From Billgrantia antri (lineage in GTDB: Bacteria; Pseudomonadota; Gammaproteobacteria; Pseudomonadales; Halomonadaceae), in contig NZ_JAHYCA010000002.1 of NCBI RefSeq assembly GCF_019430905.1, positions 620,001 to 684,000 on the forward strand: a stretch of DNA of 64,000 nt. Reading direction: 5' to 3'. The notes beneath the pieces are model-generated. The model was not told the origin of the DNA. It searched no databases and worked only from the letters and a program-made list of their open reading frames with translations. Position numbers and translations under genes: made by a program. This document shows, piece after piece, positions 1-10,431 of this stretch; position 1 is the stretch's first letter, and each line of letters opens with the position of its first letter.

Positions 1-2
1 GC

Positions 3-1025
3 AGCGTCGACGGCGCCCCGATCGAAGTGTTCAGTGCCGACGACAGCAACAGCGCTGACGTGGGTGCCAATACCGTGCGCGAATGGGTCGATCAGCGTAA
101 TGTCGACCTGGTCGCCGGCATGGTCGCCTCCTCGGTGACCATCGCCGTGACCAAGGTGCTCGAAGACAACGACGGTTTTGGTATCGTTTCCGGTTCGGCG
201 GCGTCGAGCATCACCAACGAGCACTGCACGCCCAACCATATCCACTGGGTCTACGACACCTATCCGCTGGCCAACGGTACCGCGCGTGCCGTCGTCGAAC
301 AGGGCGGCGACACCTGGTTCATGCTGACCGCCGATTATGCCTTCGGCCATGCACTTGAAGGCGACGTGACCAAGGTGGTGGAGGAAAATGGCGGCGAGGT
401 CATCGGCGGTGTGCGTCACCCGTTCCCGACCAACGATTTCTCCTCCTACATCCTCCAGGCCCAAGGCTCGGGGGCCGAGATCATCGGCCTGGCCAATGCG
501 GGTGCCGATACCGTCAACGCGATCAACACCGCCAGCCAGTTCGGCGTCGTCGAGGCCGGACAGCAACTCGCCGGTCTGCTGGTATTCCTCAACGACGTCC
601 ACGCCATGGGCCTGGAGACTACCCAGGGCCTGCTGCTGACGACTGGCTGGTACTGGAACATGGACGATCAGGCGCGCGAGTGGGCCGAGCGCTACTACGA
701 GCGCGTGGGCAGCATGCCGACCATGGTCCAGGCCGGTATCTACTCCAGCACCATGCACTATCTCCAGGCCGTCGAGGCGACCGGCAGCGACGACACCCAG
801 ACGGTGCGCGAATACATGATGAAGCAGCCGATCCACGACTTCTTCGCGCGCAATGGCCGCATCCGCGAGGATGGCCGCATGGTGCACGACATGTACCTGG
901 CCCGCGTGAAGTCGCCGGAAGAGTCCACTCACGAGTGGGACCTCTACGAGATCCTGACTTCCATTCCCGCCGAAGAGGCATACCGTCCGCTCGCCGAAAG
1001 CCAGTGCGACCTGGTTCAGAACTGA
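3..1025 (+). CDS. ABC transporter substrate-binding protein, LivJ type (5' end missing)
   Basis: The reading frame is open to the left edge, so the signal peptide and N-terminus lie outside the window; about 340 residues are visible. The protein has the look of a type I periplasmic binding protein of the branched-chain amino acid/amide family, with a segment around SGSAASSITNEHC and conserved alternating Rossmann-like lobes. Such proteins capture the ligand in the periplasm and deliver it to a LivH/LivM-type channel. The two permease genes follow directly, which supports the role. The ligand cannot be told from sequence: amino acids, urea and short amides are all transported by relatives. No ATPase gene follows the permeases, so LivG/LivF equivalents may lie upstream of the window. 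Confidence 0.85.
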   Translation, partial: SVDGAPIEVFSADDSNSADVGANTVREWVDQRNVDLVAGMVASSVTIAVTKVLEDNDGFGIVSGSAASSITNEHCTPNHIHWVYDTYPLANGTARAVVEQGGDTWFMLTADYAFGHALEGDVTKVVEENGGEVIGGVRHPFPTNDFSSYILQAQGSGAEIIGLANAGADTVNAINTASQFGVVEAGQQLAGLLVFLNDVHAMGLETTQGLLLTTGWYWNMDDQAREWAERYYERVGSMPTMVQAGIYSSTMHYLQAVEATGSDDTQTVREYMMKQPIHDFFARNGRIREDGRMVHDMYLARVKSPEESTHEWDLYEILTSIPAEEAYRPLAESQCDLVQN

Positions 1026-1039
1026 GCGTGACACGAGAC

Positions 1040-1061
1040 GGCGGCGGCCTCGGCCGCCGCC
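1040..1061 (+). promoter_or_regulatory. Intercistronic GC-rich stem-loop after the binding-protein gene
   Basis: Perfect inverted repeat with 10-base arms (GGCGGCGGCC / GGCCGCCGCC) and a two-base spacer, lying between the binding-protein stop and the livH-like start. There is no T-tract. In ABC operons such hairpins often protect the upstream message and lower expression of the permeases; that role is inferred here. Confidence 0.5.
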
Positions 1062-1086
1062 CCTCTGACGGCGAGGAGAATCCGAC

Positions 1087-1974
1087 ATGACGATGATATT
1101 CGGGGTGCCGTTGGCGGTGTTCATGGGCCAGTTGCTACTGGGTCTGATCAACGGCGCCTTCTACGCCCTGTTGAGCCTGGGCCTGGCGGTGATCTTTGGC
1201 CTGCTGAAGATCGTCAACTTCGCCCATGGGGCCATGTACATGCTGGGGGCATTCACCACACTGCTGGGGATGCAATACCTAGGCATCAATTACTGGGCTG
1301 CGCTGCTGCTGACACCGGTGGTGGTGGGGCTGGGCGGCATGCTGATCGAGCGCGTGCTGCTGCGACGCATCGCGCATCTCGACCATCTCTACGGGTTGTT
1401 GCTGACCTTCGGCCTGGCGCTGATCTTCGAAGGCTCCCTGATCAACTTCTTTGGCGTCTCCGGGGCTCGCTACCCCACGCCCGAGATCTTCCAGGGCGGC
1501 TTCCAGCTGGGCTTCATGTTCTTGCCCAAGTACCGGGCCTGGGTGCTGCTGGCGGCTATCGTCGTCTGCTTTGCCACGTGGTTCATCATCGAGCGTACAC
1601 GTCTAGGCGCCTACCTCCGGGCCGGCACCGAGAATCCCTCGCTCATGCAGGCCTTCGGCGTCAACGTACCACTGCTGGTGACGTTAACCTACGGCTTCGG
1701 CGTGGCGCTTGCGGCTTTCGCCGGCGTGCTTGCTGCACCGCTCTATCCCGTGTCGCCGACCATGGGGTCCAACCTGCTGATCGTGGTATTCGCAGTGGTC
1801 GTCATCGGTGGCATGGGCTCCATCCTGGGGGCTGTCGTCACCGGACTCGCCATGGGGCTGATCGAAGGCTTGACCAAGGTGTACTACCCCGAGGCAGCCA
1901 ATACCGTAATCTTCCTGGTGATGATCCTGGTGCTGCTGCTCAGGCCCGCCGGACTCTTCGGCAAGGAGGCATGA
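1087..1974 (+). CDS. Branched-chain amino acid-type ABC transporter permease, LivH family
   Basis: A 295-residue very hydrophobic protein with about eight membrane spans, and the LivH-family pattern near the N-terminus (LINGAFYALLSLGLAVIFGL, then FAHGAMYMLGA). It forms one half of the inner-membrane channel of a LivHM-type importer. A GGCGAGGAGA ribosome site precedes the ATG. It lies 61 bases after the binding-protein gene and 4 bases before the LivM-like gene, so the three form an operon. The substrate is unknown. Confidence 0.88.
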   Translation: MTMIFGVPLAVFMGQLLLGLINGAFYALLSLGLAVIFGLLKIVNFAHGAMYMLGAFTTLLGMQYLGINYWAALLLTPVVVGLGGMLIERVLLRRIAHLDHLYGLLLTFGLALIFEGSLINFFGVSGARYPTPEIFQGGFQLGFMFLPKYRAWVLLAAIVVCFATWFIIERTRLGAYLRAGTENPSLMQAFGVNVPLLVTLTYGFGVALAAFAGVLAAPLYPVSPTMGSNLLIVVFAVVVIGGMGSILGAVVTGLAMGLIEGLTKVYYPEAANTVIFLVMILVLLLRPAGLFGKEA

Positions 1975-1978
1975 CGCC

Positions 1979-2962
1979 ATGGCCACGACTCAAACCTTGA
2001 CCCCGTCGATGAAACGCGAGCGGCGTGCCAACCTGCGTCGCAACGCCTTCTACCTGGCGCTGATCGTCATCGGCCTGGTGGCTCCTTTCGCAGCCTACCC
2101 GGTCTTCCTGATGAAGATGCTGTGTTTCGCCCTGTTCGCCTGCGCGTTCAACCTGCTGCTGGGCTATGCCGGCCTGCTCTCTTTCGGTCATGCGGCTTTC
2201 CTGGCCACCGGGGGCTACGTGACCGGCTACTTGCTGTCGAGCTATCCGACGCTGACTCCCGAGCTCGGCATCCTGGTCGGTACGGCTGCTGCCGTGTTGC
2301 TGGGGGCCGTCTTCGGCGCGCTATCGATTCGGCGACAGGGTATCTACTTCGCCATGGTCACGCTGGCCCTGGCCCAACTGGTGTTCTTCTTTTATATTCA
2401 GGTACCCTTTACCGGCGGCGAGGATGGCCTGCATGGCGTGCCGCGCGGCCACCTGTTCGGCGTCATCGACCTGAACAACAGCTTGGCGATGTACTACTTC
2501 GTCTTTGCGGTGTTCCTATTCGGCTTCGCCCTGATCCAGCGCACCGTGCACTCGCCGTTCGGCCAGGTGCTAAAGGCGATTCGCGAGAACGAGCCGCGCG
2601 CCGTGTCGCTTGGCTACAATGTCGAGGCCTACAAGCTGGTGGCCTTCATCCTGTCGGCCGGCCTGGCCGGTCTGGCCGGCTCCACCAAGACGATAGTGTT
2701 CCAGCTCGCCTCGCTCACCGATGCCCACTGGCACATGTCCGGCGAAGTGATTCTGATGACTCTGCTGGGTGGCGTGGGCACACTCTTCGGCCCGGTCCTT
2801 GGTGCGGGAATGGTGGTTGGCCTGCAGCACCTGTTGTCGCAATCGCCGCTGGGCAACTGGGTCAGCCCGATCCTTGGCTTGATCTTCGTCGTCTGCGTGC
2901 TCAGTTTTCGCAGCGGTATCGTCGGAGAGGCCATCAAGATGTATCGCAAGAACTTCAAGTAA
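1979..2962 (+). CDS. Branched-chain amino acid-type ABC transporter permease, LivM family
   Basis: A 327-residue integral membrane protein with the LivM signature GYAGLLSFGHAAF and a second conserved block around KAIRENEPRAVSLGYN. It is the partner of the LivH-like protein in the transmembrane channel. The start overlaps the AGGAGGC-like sequence at the end of the upstream gene, with a 4-base gap, which suggests translational coupling. A strong terminator follows about 40 bases after the stop. No LivG or LivF ATPase is present downstream, unlike the usual livHMGF order. Confidence 0.88.
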   Translation: MATTQTLTPSMKRERRANLRRNAFYLALIVIGLVAPFAAYPVFLMKMLCFALFACAFNLLLGYAGLLSFGHAAFLATGGYVTGYLLSSYPTLTPELGILVGTAAAVLLGAVFGALSIRRQGIYFAMVTLALAQLVFFFYIQVPFTGGEDGLHGVPRGHLFGVIDLNNSLAMYYFVFAVFLFGFALIQRTVHSPFGQVLKAIRENEPRAVSLGYNVEAYKLVAFILSAGLAGLAGSTKTIVFQLASLTDAHWHMSGEVILMTLLGGVGTLFGPVLGAGMVVGLQHLLSQSPLGNWVSPILGLIFVVCVLSFRSGIVGEAIKMYRKNFK

Positions 2963-3002
2963 AGCGGCGCTTGAAGCCAAGGTTATCGGCAAGCCTCATC
3001 CT

Positions 3003-3026
3003 GGCGCCCTGCGGGGCGCCTTTTTT
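3003..3026 (+). terminator. Rho-independent terminator of the liv-type operon
   Basis: Seven-base GC stem GGCGCCC/GGGCGCC with loop TGCG, then six T. The stop codon of the converging lysR gene lies in the T-tract, so the sites overlap tail to tail. Confidence 0.9.
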
Positions 3027-3930
3027 ATTCTCGGCTCGTCGCGCAGGCTCGTGCCAGGGCGGCAGGCAGATGGTCGACCAGGTAGTCGACGAACTGTCGA
3101 ACCTTGGCGGCATGCTGACGATGGCGCGGCATGACGGCCCAGACCCCCGCATCTCGACATTGGAAGCGGGACAGCACCTCGACCAGCTCGCCGCTGGCAA
3201 GATAGGGCATGACGTAATAATCGGGCAACTGCGCCACCCCCAGCCCCTTGAGCGCCGCATCGAGCAGCGCGAGCCCCGAATTGGCCTGCCAGGGCCCTTG
3301 CACGCGGACTTCACGGTGCAGCCCATCGATGTCGAAACGCCACACATCGCGTGAGCCGATCAGGCAACGATGATGGGCCAGTTCCGCCACTGAGTGCGGC
3401 TGCGATATGCCCTGGAAGTAATCGGGGGAGGCGACGATGTATTCGTGACGCTCGCACAAACGCCGTGCTACCAGGGAAGAGTCTTGTAGCGTGCCCATGC
3501 GAATGACCACGTCGTAACCTTCGTCGATCACGTCCACCTGGCGGTTGGTCAGGTGCAGGCGCATCTCGAGCTGGGGATGAAGGCGCAGGAAGTCGTTGAT
3601 CAACGGGGCGAGGAAGCGTTCTCCGAAGGTGGTGGCACAGCTGAGCTGGAGCACGCCGTGGGGGCGCTCCTGCAGGCTCTGCAGGTCGTTCTCGGCTTCG
3701 CGGAAGCCATCGAGCAGTTCGCGGCAGCGCACGTAATAGCGCTCGCCGGCATCGGTGAGATGGATCTGGCGCGTGGTCCGGTAGAGCAGCGGCAAGCCCA
3801 GCTCCTGCTCGAGCTGCGCGACTTGGCGGCTTATGTGCGAGTTGGACACGTGAAGCTGTCGTGCCGCCGCGGCAAAGGTGCCCAGGCGAACCACCTCGAC
3901 GAACGCCTCGATGCCATCCCAGTGAGCCAT
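3025..3930 (-). CDS. LysR-family transcriptional regulator, divergent from frmA
   Basis: A 301-residue LysR-type regulator. The N-terminal winged helix-turn-helix spans about residues 1-60 (AAAARQLHVSNSHISRQVAQ), followed by a substrate-binding domain. It resembles the CrgA/AaeR-like subgroup that begins with MAHWDGIEAF. It is transcribed away from the formaldehyde-detoxification genes with a 112-base shared upstream region, the usual LysR arrangement, so control of frmA-frmB is likely but inferred. Many proteobacteria control frmAB with the repressor FrmR instead. Its effector is unknown. Confidence 0.87.
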   Translation of the reverse strand: MAHWDGIEAFVEVVRLGTFAAAARQLHVSNSHISRQVAQLEQELGLPLLYRTTRQIHLTDAGERYYVRCRELLDGFREAENDLQSLQERPHGVLQLSCATTFGERFLAPLINDFLRLHPQLEMRLHLTNRQVDVIDEGYDVVIRMGTLQDSSLVARRLCERHEYIVASPDYFQGISQPHSVAELAHHRCLIGSRDVWRFDIDGLHREVRVQGPWQANSGLALLDAALKGLGVAQLPDYYVMPYLASGELVEVLSRFQCRDAGVWAVMPRHRQHAAKVRQFVDYLVDHLPAALARACATSRE

Positions 3931-4042
3931 AAATGCTCCATTGTTGCTCAGTTGGAATAATGTTGTGTCGTTGTTTCTATATCATCATAGCCCTGGCCGC
4001 ACCTAGACTGATAGTGCAAGTCATCATTATCAGGAGATCTGA

Positions 4043-5152
<1,110 letters not shown>

Positions 5153-5255
5153 TAGGTGCCCGGTGCCGCGCCCATAATTAGCAGGCGCCTGGCGCCAGCT
5201 CTGACGAGCCGCCCAGCCGTATTCCGCTGGGCGGTGAAGGTAAGGAGATCGAACC

Positions 5256-6110
5256 ATGACCATGACCGAGAACCTCGAGCCGATATCGAGCAACAAGAGC
5301 TTCGGTGGCTGGCACAAGCGCTACCGGCATCGCTCGCGGGCGCTGGACTGCGAGATGGAGTTCGCCATCTACCTGCCGCCGCAGGCCGAGACGGAGCGTG
5401 TGCCGCTCTTGTGGTGGCTGTCGGGGCTGACCTGCACCGACGAGAACTTCATGCAAAAGGCGGGCGCGCATCGCTTGGCGGCGGAGCTGGGCATCGCCAT
5501 CGTCTGTCCCGATACCAGCCCGCGAGGCACGGACCTCCCGGGCGAGCACGACAGCTACGACTTCGGCTCGGGAGCGGGCTTCTACGTCAATGCCACCCAG
5601 GCCCCCTGGAAGCAGCACTACCGCATGTATGACTACGTGGCCGAGGAGCTGCCCTCAGTGGTGCGTCAGCACTTTCCGGTCAATGGTCGCGAGGCGATCA
5701 GCGGCCACTCGATGGGTGGCCACGGGGCGTTGATTCTGGCGCTGCGCCGTCCTGGGCACTACCGCTCGGTGTCGGCCTTCTCGCCGGTCGTCAATCCCAC
5801 CCAGTGCCCCTGGGGGCGCAAGGCCTTTCGCGAGTATCTAGGTGACGACCCCGGCGCCTGGACGCAATACGATGCCTGCGAGCTGGTGGCCAAGGGCGCT
5901 TCGAGTCAGCATCTGTTCATCGATCAGGGCGAGGCGGACCAGTTCCTGGAGGAGCAGCTCAAGCCGGAGCGCCTCGAGGCGGTTTGTGAAGAGCATGATC
6001 ACCCCCTGACGCTGCGGCGCCAGCCAGGGTATGATCACAGCTATTTCTTCATTGCCACCTTCATCGAGGATCACCTGCGCTATCATGCCGAGCATCTGCA
6101 CAAGCATTGA
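5256..6110 (+). CDS. frmB: S-formylglutathione hydrolase
   Basis: A 284-residue alpha/beta-hydrolase of the esterase D family that hydrolyses S-formylglutathione to formate and glutathione in the cytoplasm. The nucleophile serine lies in GHSMGG (S152). Candidate acid and base residues are in DQGEADQ and GYDHSYFF. Oxyanion-side sequence LSGLTCTDENF is typical of the family. An AAGGAG ribosome site precedes the ATG. It works directly after FrmA, and the two are probably cotranscribed. Also called fghA. Confidence 0.95.
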   Translation: MTMTENLEPISSNKSFGGWHKRYRHRSRALDCEMEFAIYLPPQAETERVPLLWWLSGLTCTDENFMQKAGAHRLAAELGIAIVCPDTSPRGTDLPGEHDSYDFGSGAGFYVNATQAPWKQHYRMYDYVAEELPSVVRQHFPVNGREAISGHSMGGHGALILALRRPGHYRSVSAFSPVVNPTQCPWGRKAFREYLGDDPGAWTQYDACELVAKGASSQHLFIDQGEADQFLEEQLKPERLEAVCEEHDHPLTLRRQPGYDHSYFFIATFIEDHLRYHAEHLHKH

Positions 6111-6134
6111 GCGCTCCACCTGCCAGGGTGGGGC

Positions 6135-6845
6135 ATGATCCAGGCCTGGCTGCATCGCGCGCTACGTTGGGCGGCCCTCGTCGGGGCCGCCTTCGTCGTA
6201 CTGTCCATCGTCCTTGTGCTGATGCTGAGGTATGTGCCCGTCTATGGCTCCATGGTGATGCTGGAGCGCAAGGTCGAAGCATGGGCGGCTGGTGAAACGC
6301 TGCCCCTTCGTCATCAATGGCGGCCGTGGGCAGAACTCTCCGACCATGCCAAGTTGGCGGTGATCGCCGCCGAGGACCAGCGTTTCGCCCTTCATCACGG
6401 CTTCGATGTGGACGAGATACGCCGGGCCTGGGAAGCCAGCCGCAACGGGGCGACGCTGCGTGGGGCCAGCACCATCAGCCAACAGACCGCCAAGAATCTC
6501 TTCCTCTGGACTGGGCGTAGCTGGCTGCGCAAGGGGTTCGAGGCCTGGTTCACCGTATTGCTCGAGGCACTGTGGCCCAAGCAGCGCATTCTCGAGGTAT
6601 ATCTCAATATCGTCGAGTGGGACCATGGGGTGTTCGGCCTGGAAGCGGCCGGCCAGCACTATTTTGGCGTCTCGGCCGGGCGACTTAGCGAGGCCCAGGC
6701 CAGCCGGCTGGCAGCGATCCTGCCCAATCCCCGCCATTGGGACGCGACTCGCCCCGGTCCCCATGTCGAGCGTCGCAGCCAGTGGATTCGCCAGCAGATG
6801 CGTAACCTCGGGCCGGGATATCTCGAGCAACTCGCGGCAGATTGA
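6135..6845 (+). CDS. mtgA: Monofunctional peptidoglycan glycosyltransferase
   Basis: A 236-residue GT51 enzyme that polymerises lipid II into glycan strands. One N-terminal membrane anchor (about residues 12-32) places the catalytic domain in the periplasm. The catalytic glutamate is in AAEDQRF (E80), and later motifs are RGASTISQQTAKNLFL and LEVYLNIVEW. There is no transpeptidase domain, and length fits MtgA. It starts 24 bases after frmB but has no functional link with it. The converging EamA gene ends 30 bases downstream. Confidence 0.94.
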   Translation: MIQAWLHRALRWAALVGAAFVVLSIVLVLMLRYVPVYGSMVMLERKVEAWAAGETLPLRHQWRPWAELSDHAKLAVIAAEDQRFALHHGFDVDEIRRAWEASRNGATLRGASTISQQTAKNLFLWTGRSWLRKGFEAWFTVLLEALWPKQRILEVYLNIVEWDHGVFGLEAAGQHYFGVSAGRLSEAQASRLAAILPNPRHWDATRPGPHVERRSQWIRQQMRNLGPGYLEQLAAD

Positions 6846-6875
6846 GTCTCTCTGCTCCTACCGAAAGGCGAGGGC

Positions 6876-7790
6876 CTATCGGCGTGCCTGGCCGCGTGCC
6901 GCGAGCACCACACCCACGATGGTGATGGCCATGCCGACCAGCGCTGCCACCGGCAGACGCTCGTCGAACAGCCACCAGGCCTGCAGTGCCGTGACCGGGG
7001 GCACCAAATAGAACAGGCTGGCCACGCGCGAAGCCTCGCCGCGCCGGATCAGCGCCATCAGCAGCAGGATGGCGGCTATCGACAGCACCAGCACCAGCCA
7101 GCCCAGGGTCAGTACGAAGGTGGGCGTCCACTCGACATGACGTTCCTCGAGCCACAGGGCGCCGAGACCGAGTAGGACGCCGGCGGAGAGATACTGCACC
7201 ACCGTCCCCGAGAGCAGCGGCATGCCGGTACAGTAGCGCTTCTGGTACAGCGTGCCCAGGGTGATTCCCGCCAGTGCAACCAGCACGCAGGCCAGCGCCT
7301 CGAGACCGAAGCCTCGGAACGAGGCCGTCCCCGGGTCGAGCTTGCTGCCCAGCACCATGGCGATACCGACTAGTCCGAGTACGAGCCCGAGCCACTGAAT
7401 GGCAGTGATGCGCTCGCCCAGCAGCGGACCTGCCAGCGTAGCGGTCAACAGCGGTTGCAGGCCGACCAGCAGTGCCGTGAGGCCCGCCGGCATGCCCAGG
7501 TAGATACCGTAGAACACCCCGCCCAGATAGGCGGCGTGCACCAGCAGGCCCGATACGGCGATATGTCCCTTCAAGCGCCAGCCCTGCGGCCAGGTGGTGC
7601 CCATCAGCATGACCAGCGGAATCAGCAGGGCGAGGGTCAGCACGAAGCGAATGAACAGGAAGGTGAAGGGCTCGGCATGGGGCAGGCCGAACTTGGCGCC
7701 AATGAAGCCGGTGCTCCACAAGGCCACGAACAGCACCGGCATGCTGGCCAGCAGAGCGGCCTCGAGACGAGAGTTGGCGGATGACGACAT
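6876..7790 (-). CDS. DMT-superfamily transporter with two EamA domains
   Basis: A 304-residue membrane protein with ten predicted spans in two repeats. The pattern at the start (ALWSTGFIGAKFGLPHAEP) and the second-half segment LFYLVPPVTALQAWWLFDE are typical of EamA/RhaT-like metabolite exporters. The substrate cannot be inferred. It converges on mtgA and is divergent from the DUF4168 gene, with an AT-richer 214-base promoter region between. It is probably a single-gene unit. Confidence 0.88.
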   Translation of the reverse strand: MSSSANSRLEAALLASMPVLFVALWSTGFIGAKFGLPHAEPFTFLFIRFVLTLALLIPLVMLMGTTWPQGWRLKGHIAVSGLLVHAAYLGGVFYGIYLGMPAGLTALLVGLQPLLTATLAGPLLGERITAIQWLGLVLGLVGIAMVLGSKLDPGTASFRGFGLEALACVLVALAGITLGTLYQKRYCTGMPLLSGTVVQYLSAGVLLGLGALWLEERHVEWTPTFVLTLGWLVLVLSIAAILLLMALIRRGEASRVASLFYLVPPVTALQAWWLFDERLPVAALVGMAITIVGVVLAARGQARR

Positions 7791-8004
7791 GGCAGGGAAG
7801 ATCCTTGTGCTCGGGCAACCAAGCGCTGACGATACTGAGTTGGTGGCGCAAGCGAAAGCTAGCAGGTTAACTTTTTACACTTGGTTGGCTGGGATTGATG
7901 CCAAGGGAGCACTTTTTTACATTTTCTTGCATAAAAATCTGAACTCCCATCGTTCCCCCTCGTCAGACTTCTTACATTCACGGCAACACCCTTGGAGGTA
8001 TTAC

Positions 8005-8394
8005 ATGCAACGGATGACCGCACTGTTCTCGGCTGCCCTGCTCGCTGCCGGGCTGCTGACCGTACAGGCGCATGCTCAGCAGGACCCCGCCCAGGATCCG
8101 GCCGGTCAGCCGCAAGCGCAGGCACCCGCACAGGACTTCTCGGATGATCAGCTTCAGCAGTTTGCCGATGCCTCCCAGGAAATCGCCGTGATTTCACAGG
8201 AGTACACCGAGCGTCTGCATGCGGCAGAAGACGAGCAGGCCCAGCAGGAAGTGCGCATGGAGGCCAATGATAAGATGGTCGAGGTGGTAGAGCAGAACGG
8301 TCTTGACGTCGACACCTTCAATGCCATCGGTCATGCCATCCAGCAGGACCCCGAGCTGATGCAGCGCGTACAGGAGATGGCCGAGCAGTCGTAA
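8005..8394 (+). CDS. Secreted DUF4168 protein
   Basis: A 129-residue protein with a signal peptide ending near AHA-QQ, a Gln/Pro/Ala-rich linker, and a C-terminal helical DUF4168 domain (from FSDDQLQQFADAS to PELMQRVQEM). The start at 8005 is chosen because TTGGAGG lies just upstream; a longer in-frame extension would run antisense into the EamA gene and has no ribosome site. The function of DUF4168 is not known; members are small exported proteins. The strong terminator at 8415 ends the unit, so it is monocistronic. Helix-breaking linker and acidic bias suit a periplasmic location in a halophile. Confidence 0.85.
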   Translation: MQRMTALFSAALLAAGLLTVQAHAQQDPAQDPAGQPQAQAPAQDFSDDQLQQFADASQEIAVISQEYTERLHAAEDEQAQQEVRMEANDKMVEVVEQNGLDVDTFNAIGHAIQQDPELMQRVQEMAEQS

Positions 8395-8414
8395 GCCGGC
8401 CTTCCTGATGGCGA

Positions 8415-8443
8415 GAAAGGTCACCTGCGGGTGGCCTTTCTTG
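8415..8443 (+). terminator. Rho-independent terminator after the DUF4168 gene
   Basis: Eleven-pair stem GAAAGGTCACC/GGTGGCCTTTC (one G-T pair), loop TGCG, followed by TTGTGT. It starts 20 bases after the stop codon. Confidence 0.85.
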
Positions 8444-8481
8444 TGTCTGGCGTCGGCGGGCCCTTATGCTCAAGGCGCGGC

Positions 8482-10428
8482 ATGACGATTGGCATCGACC
8501 CTGGGGGCCCTACCGAGATGGAAGCGGAACTACTCGAGATTCGGCAGCACATGGGGCGCTTCCCGCCCTTCGATGCACTCGACGACGACCTGCTCGACAG
8601 TATGGCCGGGCAGGTCGAGGTGGCTTATTTCAAGGCAGGAAGCGATATCCTCCAGCTCGATCAGGAGCTCCACGAGCTGTGTTACATCCGCAGTGGAGCG
8701 GTAGAGATTCGACGGCGCACGGGCGATCTCTACGATCGCCTGGGCGAAGGCGACATCTTTGGCCATTTCAGTCTGTTGAGAAACAATCGGGTACGCTTCC
8801 CGGCCCGGGCCCTGGAAGACACCCTGATCTACTACCTCCCCGAGACGGTCTTTCAGCACCTGTGCGAGGCCGACGAGCATTTCGCCGACTTCGTGGAGCT
8901 GGAGCGTCCACGACTGGAAGCGGCCGTGGAGGAGCACAAGAAAGCCAATGACATGATGATCACCCGGGTGCGCAAGCTGCTGACGCGCTACCCGGTGATG
9001 GTGGAAGCCAGCGCCACGGTACAGGAGGCAGCCCGCCAGATCACCGCGGCGCAGGCTTCGTCGGCGCTGATCCTCGATGAGCCCGACGACCCGCGTTACA
9101 CCTTCAGCGACAGTCAGGACCGACCCTGGCGGCTACGCGGCATCCTGACCGACAGTGACTTTCGCACCCGCATCGTGGCCGAAGGGGTGTCGCCCGACAC
9201 CCCCGTGGGCGAACTGGCGAGTGGCGGGCTGATCACCATTCAATCGGATGAGTCGGTACACGAGGCGATGCTGTGCATGCTGCGCAACAACATTCATCAC
9301 CTGCCGGTGCTGTACCGTCGCCGGCCGGTGGGCATCGTGCATCTCTCGGATATCATTCGCTACGAGACCCACAGCAGCCTCTATCTGGTCAGCAACATCT
9401 TTCACCAATCCAGCGTCGACGGGCTGGCGCGTCTGGCGCCCGACGTGCGTGCCGCGTTCGTGCGCATGGTGGAGGAGGGGGCCAGTTCGCAGATGGTCGG
9501 CAGCGCCCTGTCGACTATCGGGCGCAGTTTCGCGCGACGCCTGCTCGAGTTGGCCGAGGAGGCACTGGGGCCACCGCCGGTGGCATACTGCTTCATGGTC
9601 AACGGCTCCATGGCACGCAACGAGCAGACCGCGGTCACCGATCAGGACAATGCGTTGATCCTCTCCGACGACTTCGAACCGGCTCGGCACGACGCCTACT
9701 TCCTCAGCCTGGCGCAGTTCGTCAGTGACGGTCTGGCGGCCTGCGGCTACGCCTACTGCAAGGGAGAGGTCATGGCGACCAATTCCCAATGGCGCCAGCC
9801 CTTGTCGGTATGGAAACGCTACTTTGAGGAGTGGATAGAGTCGCCGACCCCGGAGCGGCTCCTGCACTGTTCGATCTTCTTCGATCTCGACAGCGCTCAT
9901 GGCGAAGAGGCCTACGTCGAGCAGTTGCAGGACCTGATCGCGAAGAAGGCGCCTAACAGCCCGCTGTTCCTTGCTGCCCTGGCGCGTAATGCGCTGAACC
10001 GTACGCCGCCGCTGGGCTTCTTCCGCACCTTCGTGATGGAGAAGGATGGCAAGCATAACAACTCGATCAATCTCAAGCGCCGGGGAACGGCGCCCCTTGT
10101 CGACCTGATCCGCGTGCATGCATTGGCGTGTGGCTCGCGTGCCCAGAACAGCTTCGAGCGGCTGGATGACATTGCCGCCACGCAACTATTGGCCCCCGGG
10201 GCGAGCGACAAGCTGCGCTATGCCATGGAGCTGCTCTCCATGGTGCGGATTCGCCATCAGGTGTTCGATCTGCAGCAGGAGCATGAACCGGACAACAATA
10301 TCGAGCCCGAGAACGTTGCCGACAGCGAACGCCACCACTTGAAAGATGCCTTCCAGGCCCTGAGTCATGCCCAGAAATTCCTCAAGTATCGCTATCCGGT
10401 GCCGGCGCAAACCGGTCGGGCGCGCTGA
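8482..10428 (+). CDS. Cyclic nucleotide-binding / CBS / DUF294 nucleotidyltransferase-like protein
   Basis: About 648 residues with three parts. First comes an N-terminal cNMP-binding-like domain (GDIFGHFSLL). Then there are paired CBS domains around residues 175-310, with a clear adenylate-type motif HHLPVLYRRRPVGIVHLSDI. Last is a C-terminal putative nucleotidyltransferase region (NGSMARNEQTAVTDQDNALI, then FFDLD) with its DUF294 substrate-binding helices. Related proteins resemble the GlnD uridylyltransferase core and are thought to act in signalling; the target here is unknown. The start at 8482 follows AAGG; a start at 8518 is also plausible. The exonuclease gene begins 3 bases after the stop, a pairing repeated in many gammaproteobacteria. 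Confidence 0.85.
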   Translation: MTIGIDPGGPTEMEAELLEIRQHMGRFPPFDALDDDLLDSMAGQVEVAYFKAGSDILQLDQELHELCYIRSGAVEIRRRTGDLYDRLGEGDIFGHFSLLRNNRVRFPARALEDTLIYYLPETVFQHLCEADEHFADFVELERPRLEAAVEEHKKANDMMITRVRKLLTRYPVMVEASATVQEAARQITAAQASSALILDEPDDPRYTFSDSQDRPWRLRGILTDSDFRTRIVAEGVSPDTPVGELASGGLITIQSDESVHEAMLCMLRNNIHHLPVLYRRRPVGIVHLSDIIRYETHSSLYLVSNIFHQSSVDGLARLAPDVRAAFVRMVEEGASSQMVGSALSTIGRSFARRLLELAEEALGPPPVAYCFMVNGSMARNEQTAVTDQDNALILSDDFEPARHDAYFLSLAQFVSDGLAACGYAYCKGEVMATNSQWRQPLSVWKRYFEEWIESPTPERLLHCSIFFDLDSAHGEEAYVEQLQDLIAKKAPNSPLFLAALARNALNRTPPLGFFRTFVMEKDGKHNNSINLKRRGTAPLVDLIRVHALACGSRAQNSFERLDDIAATQLLAPGASDKLRYAMELLSMVRIRHQVFDLQQEHEPDNNIEPENVADSERHHLKDAFQALSHAQKFLKYRYPVPAQTGRAR

Positions 10429-10431
10429 GTC